Shown piece after piece: positions 18,563 through 27,264 of a stretch of DNA of 64,000 nucleotides. A model generated the notes under the pieces. It was not told the origin of the DNA, searched no databases, and was given only the letters and a program-made list of their open reading frames with translations. Within the stretch, counting starts at the first letter, position 1. Each line of letters starts with the position of its first letter. The DNA lies in NCBI RefSeq assembly GCF_002871005.1, contig NZ_PHSN01000001.1, positions 310,001 through 374,000 of the forward strand, given 5' to 3'. This DNA is from Acidimangrovimonas sediminis. GTDB lineage: Bacteria > Pseudomonadota > Alphaproteobacteria > Rhodobacterales > Rhodobacteraceae. The position numbers were made by a program, and so were the translations under genes.

Positions 18563-19276
18563 TCAGGTCTTGAAGAGGCGCTGGAAGAGCGCGATGGGCA
18601 GGAGGCGGCCGAGTTCGAAGAGGGTCGAGAAGGGTGCGGGGAAGCTTGTCGAGAAGCGGTCGGTCTTCAGGGCCTTCACGACGTGGGAGGCGGCTTTCTC
18701 CGGGGTCATGAGCATCGGCATCCTGAAGTCGTTCTTCCGGGTCAGCTGGGTGTCGATGAAGCCGGGATTGAGGAGCTGCACGCGGATCCCGGTGCCCTTG
18801 AGGTCGGCGCGCAGGTTCTCGGCCAGGTGGATCACGGCGGCCTTGCTGGCGCCGTAGCCGATCGCGCCGGGCAGGCCGCGGAACCCCGCGACCGAGCCGA
18901 TCAGCACGATCCGGCCCCGGCCGCGGGCGCGCATCGCGGGGAGGGCCGCGCCCAGGACGTTGAGCAGGCCGATGTAGTTGGCCTCGGTGATCTTCACCGC
19001 GGTCGCGGTATCCCAGGCGGTGGCTTTCATCGGCTCGTAGAAGCCCACCGAGTAGATCAGCCCGTCGAAGGCCTCGGGCAGCGCGGCCGTGACCGCTTCG
19101 GCGTCGGTCACGTCGAGAGGAAGGGCGCGGGCTGCGGGCAGGTCTGCCGCCAGGCGGTCGAGCTTGTCGCGGCCGCGCGCGCTCAGCACGAGTTCCGCGC
19201 CCTCGGCGGCCAGCGCCCGCGCGACCGCTTCGCCGAGACCGGCGCTTGCGCCGAGGATCCACCAGCGTTCGCCCAT
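18563..19276 (-). CDS. Short-chain dehydrogenase/reductase
   Basis: A 237-residue classical SDR, cytoplasmic, using NAD(P)H. The nucleotide-binding loop is GASAGLGEA (residues 9-17) and the catalytic Ser-Tyr-Lys set is in GSVAG and YGASK. It has PG-FIDTQLT after the active site, as in fatty-acyl or sterol-type SDRs. The start at ATG 19276 has GGAGGATA; the 23-residue upstream extension seen in the open frame is Pro/Arg-rich and lacks a ribosome site. It is the last gene of the five-gene operon, starting 4 bp after the DUF3833 stop. By context it probably acts on a modified acyl chain or an aldehyde derived from one. Confidence 0.85.
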   Translation of the reverse strand: MGERWWILGASAGLGEAVARALAAEGAELVLSARGRDKLDRLAADLPAARALPLDVTDAEAVTAALPEAFDGLIYSVGFYEPMKATAWDTATAVKITEANYIGLLNVLGAALPAMRARGRGRIVLIGSVAGFRGLPGAIGYGASKAAVIHLAENLRADLKGTGIRVQLLNPGFIDTQLTRKNDFRMPMLMTPEKAASHVVKALKTDRFSTSFPAPFSTLFELGRLLPIALFQRLFKT

Positions 19277-19280
19277 CGCG

Positions 19281-19958
19281 CTATCCTCCGGCCACGGCGG
19301 TCTGCGGCGCGGCCGGCGCAGGGGGCCGTGAGGTACGCTGTTCATCGGCGGGAAGCGGGCGCATGGTCGCCACGAGTTCCGCCAGCGGCAGGCCGAAGCG
19401 GGTCATCTGCGAGCGGTTGATGATGGTGCCGTCGGGCATGAGGTAGAGCCAGTCGGTGACGTCGAGGACGTGGCCGCCGGCCTGCGGCGGAAGGCGCAGG
19501 CGGTATTTCAGGTTCAGCGTGGCGCCGCTGGCCTGGCCCGTGCCGGTGCCGAGAATGTCGTCGGCGGTGGCGCTGAGCCGGCCGTCCTCGTGCAGCGTCA
19601 GGGTCCAGCAGCGGTCCTGTTCGGTGCCGCTGTCGTAGCGGAAATGTTCCGACAGCGTTCCGGTCCGGCCGGTCCAGCGGCCTTCCATCGTCGCGACGAA
19701 GCGCGAGACGACGCGGCCGGTGGGACCGAAGATCACGCCCTCGGAGGCGAGCTTGCCATTCAGCACCGTGCGCGGGTCGAAGCCGGGCGCGGTTGCGGCG
19801 TAATGGTCGGGGCGCTGGGCGCGGAAGGAGAACAGGCGCGCGCGCAGGAGGATCAGCGCGAGCAGCACGCAGGCGATCGCAACGAATGCCACGACCAAGG
19901 CCACGACGAGGTGGGCACCGGCCGTCGTCCAGGTGCCATCGGTCAGGATCTCAGGCAT
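19281..19958 (-). CDS. DUF3833-family protein, membrane-anchored
   Basis: A 225-residue protein with one N-terminal membrane segment (about residues 17-41) and a soluble domain: GFDPRTVLNGKLASEGVIF, then LSEHFRYDSGTEQDRCWTL and VTDWLYLMPDGTIINRSQM. These are the conserved blocks of DUF3833, a lipocalin-like family with no defined activity. It repeatedly occurs in operons with cyclopropane-fatty-acid-synthase-like methyltransferases and DUF1365 proteins. Its start (ATG 19958, ribosome site GGTGGAG) overlaps the end of the methyltransferase gene by 8 bp. The last 25 residues are Pro/Ala-rich and poorly conserved in appearance. Confidence 0.75.
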   Translation of the reverse strand: MPEILTDGTWTTAGAHLVVALVVAFVAIACVLLALILLRARLFSFRAQRPDHYAATAPGFDPRTVLNGKLASEGVIFGPTGRVVSRFVATMEGRWTGRTGTLSEHFRYDSGTEQDRCWTLTLHEDGRLSATADDILGTGTGQASGATLNLKYRLRLPPQAGGHVLDVTDWLYLMPDGTIINRSQMTRFGLPLAELVATMRPLPADEQRTSRPPAPAAPQTAVAGG

Positions 19959-21111
19959 GCTGAAGCTCCACCTGCACGACATCGGTGCGGCCCGTGGCGA
20001 AGGTCGCGGCGCAGATGCCGAGGTAATAGCGCCACGTCCTCAGGAAGGCGCCGTCATGGCCCTGGGCCAGGATCTTCGGCACTGCCGCCTCGAACCCGGC
20101 GCGCCAGTCGCGGCAGGTGCGGGCGTAATCCTGGCCGAAGGCGAAGCTGTCGGCGACGCGCAGCCCCGCGCGCCCGGCCTCTTCCGCGATGGTGGCTTCG
20201 GACAGGAGCATGCCGCCGGGAAAGGTGTATTGCCGGATGAAATCGGAGCGGCGGCGGTACCGGGCCATCTGCGCGTCGGGCACGGTGATCGCCTGGATCA
20301 CGGCCCGTCCGCCCTCGGCCAGACGGTCCCTGAGGGTGGCGAAATAGGTGGGCCAGTAGCGCGCGCCGACCGCCTCGACCATCTCGATCGAGACGATGGC
20401 GGGGTAGCGCCCGGAGGTGTCGCGGTAATCCTGAAGCCGGATCTCGGCGCGGCCGTCGAGGCGGGCATCGGCATAGCCCTTCTGGCTTGGCGAGACGGTG
20501 ATGCCGGTAACGCGGCGTCCCTGGTCGGCCGCGCGCTCGGCGAAGCCGCCCCAGCCGCAGCCGACTTCCAGCACCTCGTCCGCGCCGTCGAGGCGGTCGA
20601 GGATGCGGTCGTACTTGCGGTCCTGCCCGCGGGAGAGGTCGGTGTCCCCGGGGGTGTAGAGCGCCGAGGAATAGGTCATCGAGGGATCGAGCCAGAGCTG
20701 GTAGAACTCGTTCCCGACGTCGTAATGGGCGCGGATGTTGCGCGCCGACCCGGCCCGGGTGTTACGCCTGAGCACCCTGTCGATCGCGGCCATCTTCCAG
20801 CGCTCGACGGTTCCGGGCCGGGCGGCGGGGCCGAGCGCCGTGAGGTTGTCGAGCGCGAGCGTCGCCACCGCCTCGATGTCGGGCGTGTCCCACAGGCCCG
20901 CGACATAGGCCTCGCCGAAGCCCACGTCGCCGCGGGCGGCGATGGCGCTGGCGGTAGTCCAGTCGTGCAGGGTGAGCTCGGCCTCGGGGCCGTCGCTGCC
21001 GAAACGGTGCACGTGCCCCTCGGGGGTGATCAGGCGCAGCTGGCCGGTCTCGATCCTCGCGCAGGCGTCGAGGAGGCCGTGGCGAAGGCGGCGGGTGGCG
21101 GTCGGGATCAT
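19951..21111 (-). CDS. Cyclopropane-fatty-acyl-phospholipid synthase-like methyltransferase
   Basis: A 386-residue SAM-dependent enzyme of the CFA/Mycolic acid synthase family. The N-terminal domain (about 1-120) ends in RRNTRAGSARNIRAHYDVGNEFYQLWLD, a near-diagnostic block. The SAM site is VLEVGCGWGGFAE, and QYTFPGGMLLS lies near residue 290. Family members add a methylene or methyl group to the double bond of membrane phospholipid acyl chains. In Rhodobacter-type RpoE/ChrR regulons, CFA-like proteins have been tied to unusual fatty acids, from memory including methylated furan fatty acids, so the product may not be a cyclopropane. Its ATG overlaps the stop of the DUF1365 gene by 4 bp. Confidence 0.9.
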   Translation of the reverse strand: MIPTATRRLRHGLLDACARIETGQLRLITPEGHVHRFGSDGPEAELTLHDWTTASAIAARGDVGFGEAYVAGLWDTPDIEAVATLALDNLTALGPAARPGTVERWKMAAIDRVLRRNTRAGSARNIRAHYDVGNEFYQLWLDPSMTYSSALYTPGDTDLSRGQDRKYDRILDRLDGADEVLEVGCGWGGFAERAADQGRRVTGITVSPSQKGYADARLDGRAEIRLQDYRDTSGRYPAIVSIEMVEAVGARYWPTYFATLRDRLAEGGRAVIQAITVPDAQMARYRRRSDFIRQYTFPGGMLLSEATIAEEAGRAGLRVADSFAFGQDYARTCRDWRAGFEAAVPKILAQGHDGAFLRTWRYYLGICAATFATGRTDVVQVELQHA

Positions 21112-21989
21112 CGGGTGACCTCCCTTGTCGGGGCGGGGGGAACGGGGCGATAGGCCGCGCCCTTGAGCTTGAGGCGCAGCGCCTGCCAGTAGATCAGGGC
21201 CAGCGTGCGCAGCGGCCCGAACGGGCGGCGCAGCGCGGCGCCGACCAGGCAGGCGTTGGTGAGCGGGCGGCGCGGGCCGGAGAGGGTGGCGATCACCCCC
21301 TCGTCGCCATTGCCGAGGTGGATGCGGATGGCGATCCGGTCCGGTGTGACGGCAAAGCGGAAGCGGTAGCCGCCGCTCAGGTCCTGGAAGGGCGAGACGT
21401 GAAAGACCTTCTTGGCCGCAATCTCGTCCGCCGGGGTGATCGGCGGGAAGCCGGGCCGCGCGCAGAGGTAGGAATGGCGCTGGCCGAAGGTATTCGAGAC
21501 CTCGGCGATCACGGCCAGCAGCGCGGCGGGGGCCTGCGGGGCGTCCGGCATCTCGGCGAAGGCAAGCCAGAAGCTGACCGGGTTGAACCAGAACCCCAGC
21601 AGACGTGGCTGGGTCAGGAGCCGCAGGCGGTAGCCGGGGGCGAGGCCCGCGCGGGCGAAGACGTCGCGCGCCCAGTCGGCGCCGCGCCCGGCGCCGCGGG
21701 GGCCGCCGTGGGTGCGGTCATGGACCGAGGCGAGGTTGGTCCGGTTGCGCGAGAAGAGCGCCGGGCCGCGGCGGCTGTCGGGGTCGATCAGTACATAATC
21801 GACGTTGTAGCGAAAGCTGTGGCCGATGGCGCCGCGCCGGACATGGGTGGTCACGCCGCGAAGGTGTTCGGGCCAGGTCGCGTCCTCGGCCCTGCGGGCC
21901 TCCTCGTCGGTTCCGGTCTGCGCCCGAGGGGGCGAGGGCGGGGAGAAACGGCGAGGTTCGGGCTGGAAAGGGGTGGGCATGACGCTCAT
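21108..21989 (-). CDS. DUF1365-family protein
   Basis: A 293-residue protein. After a 40-residue Pro-rich N-terminus come the DUF1365 blocks GHSFRYNVDYVLIDPDS, RLLTQPRLLGFWFNPVSFW, EVSNTFGQRHSY and KKVFHVSPFQDLSGGYRF. The function is unestablished, but the family almost always neighbours an FAD amine oxidase-like protein and a CFA synthase-like methyltransferase, as here. The fixed neighbours suggest a role in modifying membrane acyl chains. The start overlaps the stop of the FAD enzyme in an ATGA (21986-21989). Confidence 0.85.
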   Translation of the reverse strand: MSVMPTPFQPEPRRFSPPSPPRAQTGTDEEARRAEDATWPEHLRGVTTHVRRGAIGHSFRYNVDYVLIDPDSRRGPALFSRNRTNLASVHDRTHGGPRGAGRGADWARDVFARAGLAPGYRLRLLTQPRLLGFWFNPVSFWLAFAEMPDAPQAPAALLAVIAEVSNTFGQRHSYLCARPGFPPITPADEIAAKKVFHVSPFQDLSGGYRFRFAVTPDRIAIRIHLGNGDEGVIATLSGPRRPLTNACLVGAALRRPFGPLRTLALIYWQALRLKLKGAAYRPVPPAPTREVTR

Positions 21990-23296
21990 GCAGCGGCCCT
22001 TTCGACGCGGCCGTCCATGGCCCGGGCAATGCGCCGGGCGCTGGCGAAGCCGTCCTCGTGAAAGCCCCACCGCAGCCAGGCGCCGGCAAACCATGTGTGG
22101 TTGGTGCCGTTCGCCGCCGCGATCGCCTGTTGCGCCTGAAGCGCCGGGCCGTCGAACACCGGGTGGTCGAAGGTGACTTCGTCGTAGATCGTGGCAGGGT
22201 CGATCGGGTGCTGCGGGTTGAGGGTGACGAACATCGGGTCGTCCTCGGGGATGTTCTGCAGCCGGTTCATCCAGTAGGTCACGCCGACCGCGGTTTCCGT
22301 GCCGATCTCCTCGGCCTGGTAGACCCAGGAGGACCAGCAGGCCCGGCGTTTCGGCATCTGCCCCGGGTCGGCATGAAGGACGGCGCGGTTCGGACGGTAG
22401 GCGACGGCGGACAGGGCCGCGCGTTCGGCGCGCGTGGGATCGGTGAGCAGCGCCAGCGCCTGGTCGGAATGGCAGGCGATCACCACCTCGTCGAAGCGTT
22501 CCGCCACGCCCCCGCGTGGCCGCAGCATCACCCCGCCCGCGCTGCGCACGACGCTTTCCACGGGGCAGCCGAGGCGGATCTCCACCCCCTGGCGTTCGAG
22601 GTGGCGGCCGAGGCGGCGGACATATTCGACCGACCCGCCCGAGACCGTCCACCACTGGTGCTGGCCCTTCGCCGAGAGCAGCGCGTGATTGCGGAAGAAA
22701 CGCAGCAGACTTTGCGCCGGAAAGCGCCCGACCTCGCCCGAGGGGGTCGACCAGATCGCGCCGCAGATCGGCAGCAGGTAGTGGTGGCGGAAGCCCGCAC
22801 CCAGGCCCAGCCGGCCGATCAGCTCGTCGACGCTCATCCCGGGGCCGCCCGCCGCGGCCTCGGATTCGGCCCGCGTGTTGAACCGCTGGATGTCGCGCAG
22901 CATGCGCAGGAACGCGGGGGAGGCGAGGTTGCTGCGCTGGGCGAACAGACCCGACAGGTTGCGTAGCGCGTATTCCAGCCGCCCGCCGCCCAGGGTCACG
23001 CCAAAGCTCATGTCGCTTTTCTCCACCGGGACGTCGAGCTCGGCGAAGAGGCGGGTGAGGTTGGGGTAGTTGGCATAGTTGAAGACGATGAAGCCGGTGT
23101 CGACCGGCTGGTCGCCGCGCCGGCCGGCGACCACGGTGCGGGCATGGCCCCCAAGCCGCGGCTGGGCCTCGATCAGCGTGACGCGGTTGCCCGGCGCCAG
23201 AAGGTGGGCCGCCGCCATCCCCGATATTCCGGCGCCGATCACGGCGATACGGCGCCCGGGCCGGTCCGGCGGGGTCATGGGGGCGTCGAAGGACAT
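21986..23296 (-). CDS. FAD-dependent oxidoreductase (amine oxidase/desaturase-like)
   Basis: A 436-residue flavoprotein. The dinucleotide-binding motif IAVIGAGISGMAAAHLLA is at 17-34, followed by the second FAD motif RLGGHARTV. The middle has FNYANYPNLTRLFAELDV and WWTVSGGSVEYVRRL. The C-terminal block GTNHTWFAGAWLRWGFHEDG is the usual end of this subgroup. It resembles NAD(P)-binding amine-oxidase-like proteins that accompany DUF1365 and CFA synthases. A desaturase or oxidase acting on acyl chains fits the context; the substrate is unproven. ATG 23296 has GAGGAG. It is the first gene of the operon, about 60 bp downstream of a sigma-E-like promoter. Confidence 0.88.
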   Translation of the reverse strand: MSFDAPMTPPDRPGRRIAVIGAGISGMAAAHLLAPGNRVTLIEAQPRLGGHARTVVAGRRGDQPVDTGFIVFNYANYPNLTRLFAELDVPVEKSDMSFGVTLGGGRLEYALRNLSGLFAQRSNLASPAFLRMLRDIQRFNTRAESEAAAGGPGMSVDELIGRLGLGAGFRHHYLLPICGAIWSTPSGEVGRFPAQSLLRFFRNHALLSAKGQHQWWTVSGGSVEYVRRLGRHLERQGVEIRLGCPVESVVRSAGGVMLRPRGGVAERFDEVVIACHSDQALALLTDPTRAERAALSAVAYRPNRAVLHADPGQMPKRRACWSSWVYQAEEIGTETAVGVTYWMNRLQNIPEDDPMFVTLNPQHPIDPATIYDEVTFDHPVFDGPALQAQQAIAAANGTNHTWFAGAWLRWGFHEDGFASARRIARAMDGRVERAAA

Positions 23297-23658
23297 GGCG
23301 GCTCCTCGGGGGCTGGCTTCGGGGTCTGGCTGCGTTTTGCTGGGTTCAGAAAGGCATACGCACGATGCAAGCCGCCGGTTCACCGGCAAATGTGTTTTCC
23401 TGCCGCCCGCGTGCCGGGGCCCGCTGCGCGGGGCCCCGACCGGGCGCGCGCCTGTCGGTGAGCGGTGCGCGGCGGGAGCGCGCCAGCCTTGGGGGAGGCG
23501 CCCCGGGCCGGTGCGGGCCGGTAGGGGGGCAGTTTCGTCCCCTCGGCGCGCTGCCAGGACGGCAGGGGTGGGCGCGTGGCCTCTGGCCGGGTGACTTGCG
23601 CCGCCGACGGTTGCAAGATAGGCCGAACGCCTACACGCAGGAAATGCAGGTGCCGCAC
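23297..23658. other. 362-bp divergent intergenic region
   Basis: Contains the sigma-E-like promoter and a strong palindrome GGGGCCC-N8-GGGCCCC (23416-23437). A GGGCCCC-rich hairpin here could separate the two divergent units. No gene is seen. The sequence between 23440 and 23640 shows no motif I can identify. Confidence 0.4.
23357..23382 (-). promoter_or_regulatory. Putative sigma-E (RpoE/ChrR-type) promoter of the lipid-modification operon
   Basis: On the minus strand, TGAACC (23382-23377), 16 bp, then CGTA (23360-23357). The ECF11/RpoE class recognises TGATCC and CGTA, and the same spacing of exactly 16 bp occurs upstream of rpoE in this window (36248-36273). It lies 61 bp upstream of the start codon at 23296. 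One -35 base differs from the usual sequence. Confidence 0.6.
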
Positions 23659-25014
23659 ATGTCCGATCCGTCCGATCAGCTTCAGTCCCTCGCCCATGCC
23701 CTTCTTTCCGCGGCCCGCAAGGCCGGGGCGGAGGCTGCGGATGCGCTGGTGGCCGAGGGGACCTCGGTCTCGATCGACGTGCGGGGCGGGGTGCTGGAAC
23801 AGGCCGAACGCTCGGAGGCGGTGGAGATGGGCCTGCGCGTGCTGATCGGCAAGCGGCAGGCCTGCGTCTCGGCCTCGGATACCCGCGACGCGACGGTGCA
23901 GGCGGTGGCCGAGCGTGCCGTCGCCATGGCGCGCGAGGCACCCGAGGATGCGACCGTGGGTCTTGCCGAGCCGTCGCAGCTGGCCACGGCCTGGGATATC
24001 GCGGCGCTGGAGATGGCCGATCCGGCGGCGGAACCCGACCCCGCCGCGCTGGAGGAGGACGCGCGCCGGGCCGAGGCCGCCGCGCTTGCCGTCGCCGGCG
24101 TCAGCCAGGTGCAGGGCGCCGGCGCGGGCTATGGTCGCAACCGCATCTACCTGGCCCAGACCAACGGCTTCGAGGGTGGCTATGCGCGCACCTCGCGCGC
24201 CCTCCACTGTGTCGCGATCAGCGGCGAGGGCCTGACGATGGAGCGCGACGGCTATGGCGACGGCCGGGTCTATCAATCCGACCTGATGAGCGCCGAGGAG
24301 ATTGGCCGCACCGCGGGCGAACGCGCGGTCGCGCGGGCCGGGGCGCGCAGGCCGAAGACCGGCGCCTACCCGGTGCTCTACGATGAACGGGTCGCGGCCT
24401 CGCTGATCGGGCACCTTCTCGGTGCCGTCAACGGAAGCGCGATCGCCCGCGGCGCCAGCTGGCTGCGCGATGCGTTGGGCGAGGCGGTGCTGCCCGACCA
24501 CCTGTCGCTGATCGAGGATCCGCTGCGTCCGCGCGCGGGCTCCACCCGGCCGTTCGACGCCGAGGGGCTGGCCACGCGCCGGCGCGCGATCGTCGACAAG
24601 GGCGTGCTGACGGGCTGGACGCTCGACCTCGGCACCGCGCGCAAGCTGGGCATGGAAAGCACGGCGAGCGCCGCGCGCGGCATGTCCTCGCCGCCGTCGC
24701 CGGGCACGTCGAACGTCGCGCTGACCCAGGGCGACAAGACGCGCGAGGAACTGATGGCCGAGATGGGGACGGGCCTTCTGATCACCTCGATGATGGGGTC
24801 GTCGATCAACGCGACCACCGGGGATTATTCGCGCGGGGCTTCCGGCTTCTGGGTCGAGAACGGCGAGATCGCCTATCCCGTGAACGAATGTACCATCGCG
24901 GGCAACCTGCGCGACATGCTGCGCCGGATCGTGCCTGCCAACGACGCGCGGCTGCACCTGTCGACCGTCGTCCCCTCGCTGCTCGTCGAGGGGCTGACGC
25001 TTGCCGGCGCCTGA
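23659..25014 (+). CDS. pmbA: TldD/PmbA-family protein, PmbA (TldE) type
   Basis: A 451-residue protein of the TldD/PmbA metalloprotease system, which trims peptides such as microcin or CcdA precursors as a TldD-TldE heterodimer in the cytoplasm. It has the TldE features: SIDVRGGVLEQAERSE near residue 38, TNGFEGGYARTSRALHC, YPVLYDERVAASLIGHLLGAVNG, and the C-terminal DYSRGASGFWVENGEIAYPVNE. The HExxxH zinc motif of TldD is absent, as expected for the non-catalytic partner; no tldD is in the window. ATG 23659 was chosen; another ATG five codons earlier (23644) has its AGGAA too close. It overlaps the next gene by 14 bp. Confidence 0.9.
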   Translation: MSDPSDQLQSLAHALLSAARKAGAEAADALVAEGTSVSIDVRGGVLEQAERSEAVEMGLRVLIGKRQACVSASDTRDATVQAVAERAVAMAREAPEDATVGLAEPSQLATAWDIAALEMADPAAEPDPAALEEDARRAEAAALAVAGVSQVQGAGAGYGRNRIYLAQTNGFEGGYARTSRALHCVAISGEGLTMERDGYGDGRVYQSDLMSAEEIGRTAGERAVARAGARRPKTGAYPVLYDERVAASLIGHLLGAVNGSAIARGASWLRDALGEAVLPDHLSLIEDPLRPRAGSTRPFDAEGLATRRRAIVDKGVLTGWTLDLGTARKLGMESTASAARGMSSPPSPGTSNVALTQGDKTREELMAEMGTGLLITSMMGSSINATTGDYSRGASGFWVENGEIAYPVNECTIAGNLRDMLRRIVPANDARLHLSTVVPSLLVEGLTLAGA

Positions 25015-25783
25015 CGACGACCTGGCCCTGCTCGCCGATGCCGCGCGGGCGGCGGGCGAGATCGCGCTGAGCTACTGGCAGCGTGCGCCCGAAAGCTGGG
25101 AAAAGCCCGACGGTGCCGGGCCGGTGACCGAGGCCGACCTTGCCGTCAACCGGATGCTGGAGCGCGAGCTGCGCGCGGCGCGGCCCGGCTACGGCTGGCT
25201 GAGCGAAGAAAGCGCGGACGGGGCCGGCCGGCTGAGCGACGAATACGTCTTCATCATCGACCCGATCGACGGCACCCGCGCCTTCATGCAGGGCGAGGAT
25301 ACCTTTGCGCATTCGCTGGCGGTGGCGCGCGGCGGCGAGGTGGTGGCGGGGGCGGTGTTCCTGCCGGCGCTGGGGCGGCTCTATACCGCCAGCCTCGACA
25401 GTCCGGCGCTGCGCGATGGCGAGGTGCTGCGGGTCTCGGGCGCGTCGGAGCCGGACGACGCGACGCTGCTGACTTCCGGCGCGACGCTGGATCCCGGGAA
25501 CTGGCCCGGCGGCGTGCCCCGGATGCGGCGGGCGTTCCGCACGTCGCTGGCCTATCGCCTGTGCCTGGTGGCCGAGGGGCGGCACGACGCGGCGCTGAGC
25601 CTGCGGCAGGCCTTTGAATGGGATATCGCGGCGGGCGATCTGATCGCGCGGCAGGCGGGGGCGCAGGTGACCGACAAGAACGGCGTCGCGCTGAACTACA
25701 ACACCGCCGACCCGCGCGCCGCGGGAATCCTTGCAGCCCCGCCGGGGCTGCATGCCGCCTTGATGGCGCGGCTCAAGGGGTAG
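25001..25783 (+). CDS. Inositol monophosphatase-family phosphatase (CysQ/SuhB-like)
   Basis: A 260-residue Mg2+-dependent, lithium-sensitive-type phosphatase. Metal motif 1 is FIIDPIDGTRAFMQG (about 85-99), the upstream Glu pair is in WLSEESADG, and motif 2 is EWDIAAGDLIARQAG near 206. Substrates across the family include inositol phosphates, 3'-phosphoadenosine 5'-phosphate and histidinol phosphate. Residues after the DGT motif look closest to the CysQ-like group, but this is weak. The start is a TTG at 25001 inside the end of pmbA, a 14-bp overlap, and the first residues MPAPDDDLALLADAARAAG fit the family start. A second, distinct IMPase gene is at 42608. Confidence 0.85.
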   Translation: MPAPDDDLALLADAARAAGEIALSYWQRAPESWEKPDGAGPVTEADLAVNRMLERELRAARPGYGWLSEESADGAGRLSDEYVFIIDPIDGTRAFMQGEDTFAHSLAVARGGEVVAGAVFLPALGRLYTASLDSPALRDGEVLRVSGASEPDDATLLTSGATLDPGNWPGGVPRMRRAFRTSLAYRLCLVAEGRHDAALSLRQAFEWDIAAGDLIARQAGAQVTDKNGVALNYNTADPRAAGILAAPPGLHAALMARLKG

Positions 25784-25858
25784 TGCCTTGGGGTAGCGCC
25801 TTGGCGCGCGCGGATCAGCCCCCGGCGCGCGCCGTATCGCAGAGTGCCGATCGGGATT

Positions 25859-26209
25859 TCAGCGTTTCGGCAACAGCCCGCTCGGCGCATCGTCCGGCCG
25901 CACGAAATCGAGTGGCGCACGGTCGAGGGCCGGGGTTGCGCGCTTGAAGTCGCACACCACCTCGCCCGCCTCGGTGTTCGAGGCGACGATCAGGGCCTGG
26001 TAGAGGTGGCGGCTGCCGTCATAGATGTCGACCAGCCCGCGCAGGTGCGGGTCTGTTTCCGCATCGAGGGCAAACCCGCTCTCCCACAGGCGCAGCACCG
26101 GATAGACGGTCTCGCCCACATGCACACGCAGGCGCGACCGCTTGCGGGCTTCACGTTTGCGGGCCATTTCAAGGCCCTGGCGCACTTCGACAGGCAGGTG
26201 TTCAAGCAT
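25859..26209 (-). CDS. Conserved hypothetical protein, 116 aa
   Basis: I do not recognise a named domain. The protein is soluble and basic at the start (MARKREARKRSRLRVHVGE, residues 14-32). It then has a beta-rich middle with YPVLRLWESGFALDAE and GLVDIYDGSRHLYQALIV, ending in CDFKRATPALDRAPLDF. That layout recalls PilZ-like beta-barrel proteins, but the RxxxR and DxSxxG signature of c-di-GMP binding is not there as such. The start at 26209 has GAGGGAACG. Single gene, convergent with the IMPase gene and 50 bp downstream of the LysR gene on the same strand. Confidence 0.7.
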   Translation of the reverse strand: MLEHLPVEVRQGLEMARKREARKRSRLRVHVGETVYPVLRLWESGFALDAETDPHLRGLVDIYDGSRHLYQALIVASNTEAGEVVCDFKRATPALDRAPLDFVRPDDAPSGLLPKR

Positions 26210-26259
26210 CTTCGTTCCCTCTCTCGCCGAAGTCTGCTCTGAAAACGCCAAAGATCAAG

Positions 26260-27171
26260 TTAAGGTTTCACGAAACTTTCGGAAATGATGCCGGGCCGCA
26301 GCACCTCCTGCAGCCAGGCCGCGAAATCCCGTGCCCCGGGGGACAATCGCGCGAAGCTTCGCGCCACGAGCCAGTAGGCGCCGGCGGGGATCGCGGTGGC
26401 GAAAGGGCGGATCAGGTCGCCGCGCGCCACCGCCGCTTCGGCGAACGTCTCGTCGAGCAGCGCCACCCCCTGGCCGGCGATCGCCGCCTGCAGCAAGACG
26501 GCACTGTCGTTGAACAGCATTCCCCGCGCATCCGGCGCCACCTGCACCCCCGCCGCCGCGAACCAGCTTTGCCAGTGGTCGCGGCTGTCCTCGTGCAGCC
26601 TCGGCAACGGCAGGAGCGCCTCCGGCCGGTCGAGGATCAGCCGTCCGGCCAGCGCGGGCGAGAGATAGGCGGTGAGCCGCGAGTTGCACAGCCACTTCGC
26701 CTCGGTCCGGGGCCAGTGGTCGCGGTCCTTGGCGTAGCGGATGGCAAAGGTGACGCCCTCGGTCGCCAGGTCGACGATCCGCGCGTCGGAATTCAGCACC
26801 ACGTCGGCTTCCGGCGCGCGGGACTGGAACAGGGCGAGGGAGGGGGCCAGCAGGCAGGCGGCAAAGGAGGGGTCGGCGCTGACCGTCAGCACCTCGTGGC
26901 GGTTGGTCGCGACCTCGGCCAGCGCCTCGTCGATCCCGTCGAACGCCGTGCTCAGCGCCGATTGCAGCCGCCCTCCCGCCTCGGTCAGCCGCAGGCCCCG
27001 GTGCAGGCGCTCGAACAGCCGGGTGCCGAGATCCTCCTCCAGCGCGCGGATCTGGCGGCTGACCGCAGCCTGCGACACCGCCAGCTCCTCGGCGGCGCGG
27101 GTCACGCTTTCCAGCCGCCCCGCCGCCTCGAAGGCCCGGAGCGCGGTCAGAGGAAGGCGGCCTCGGCGCAT
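26260..27171 (-). CDS. LysR-family transcriptional regulator (GcvA-like)
   Basis: A 303-residue DNA-binding regulator. The winged helix-turn-helix occupies residues 5-65 (LTALRAFEAAGRLESVTRAAEEL, then SQAAVSRQIRALEEDLGTRLFERLHRGL). The periplasmic-binding-protein-like effector domain runs from about 95 to 300. The PLTALRAFEAAGR start is typical of the GcvA/AmpR subgroup. No metabolic gene is divergently placed with it other than a small ORF at 27265, so the target is unclear. The start codon lies 6 bp below a perfect palindrome at 27178-27190 that could be its own operator. Confidence 0.88.
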   Translation of the reverse strand: MRRGRLPLTALRAFEAAGRLESVTRAAEELAVSQAAVSRQIRALEEDLGTRLFERLHRGLRLTEAGGRLQSALSTAFDGIDEALAEVATNRHEVLTVSADPSFAACLLAPSLALFQSRAPEADVVLNSDARIVDLATEGVTFAIRYAKDRDHWPRTEAKWLCNSRLTAYLSPALAGRLILDRPEALLPLPRLHEDSRDHWQSWFAAAGVQVAPDARGMLFNDSAVLLQAAIAGQGVALLDETFAEAAVARGDLIRPFATAIPAGAYWLVARSFARLSPGARDFAAWLQEVLRPGIISESFVKP

Positions 27172-27177
27172 GTCGCA

Positions 27178-27190
27178 TAACCTCAGGTTA
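27178..27190. promoter_or_regulatory. Palindrome upstream of lysR gene, possible operator
   Basis: TAACC-TCA-GGTTA, a perfect 5+5 bp inverted repeat with 3-bp centre, in the short gap just above the LysR start codon. Its place fits autoregulation; it is shorter than the usual T-N11-A LysR box. Confidence 0.35.
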
Positions 27191-27264
27191 AGTCTGTCGG
27201 AGGGTAAACTCGTTTGAGCGCAGGGCGCAAGCGGAGTCATCTGGCGCCGAAAGGAGGCAAGGCC

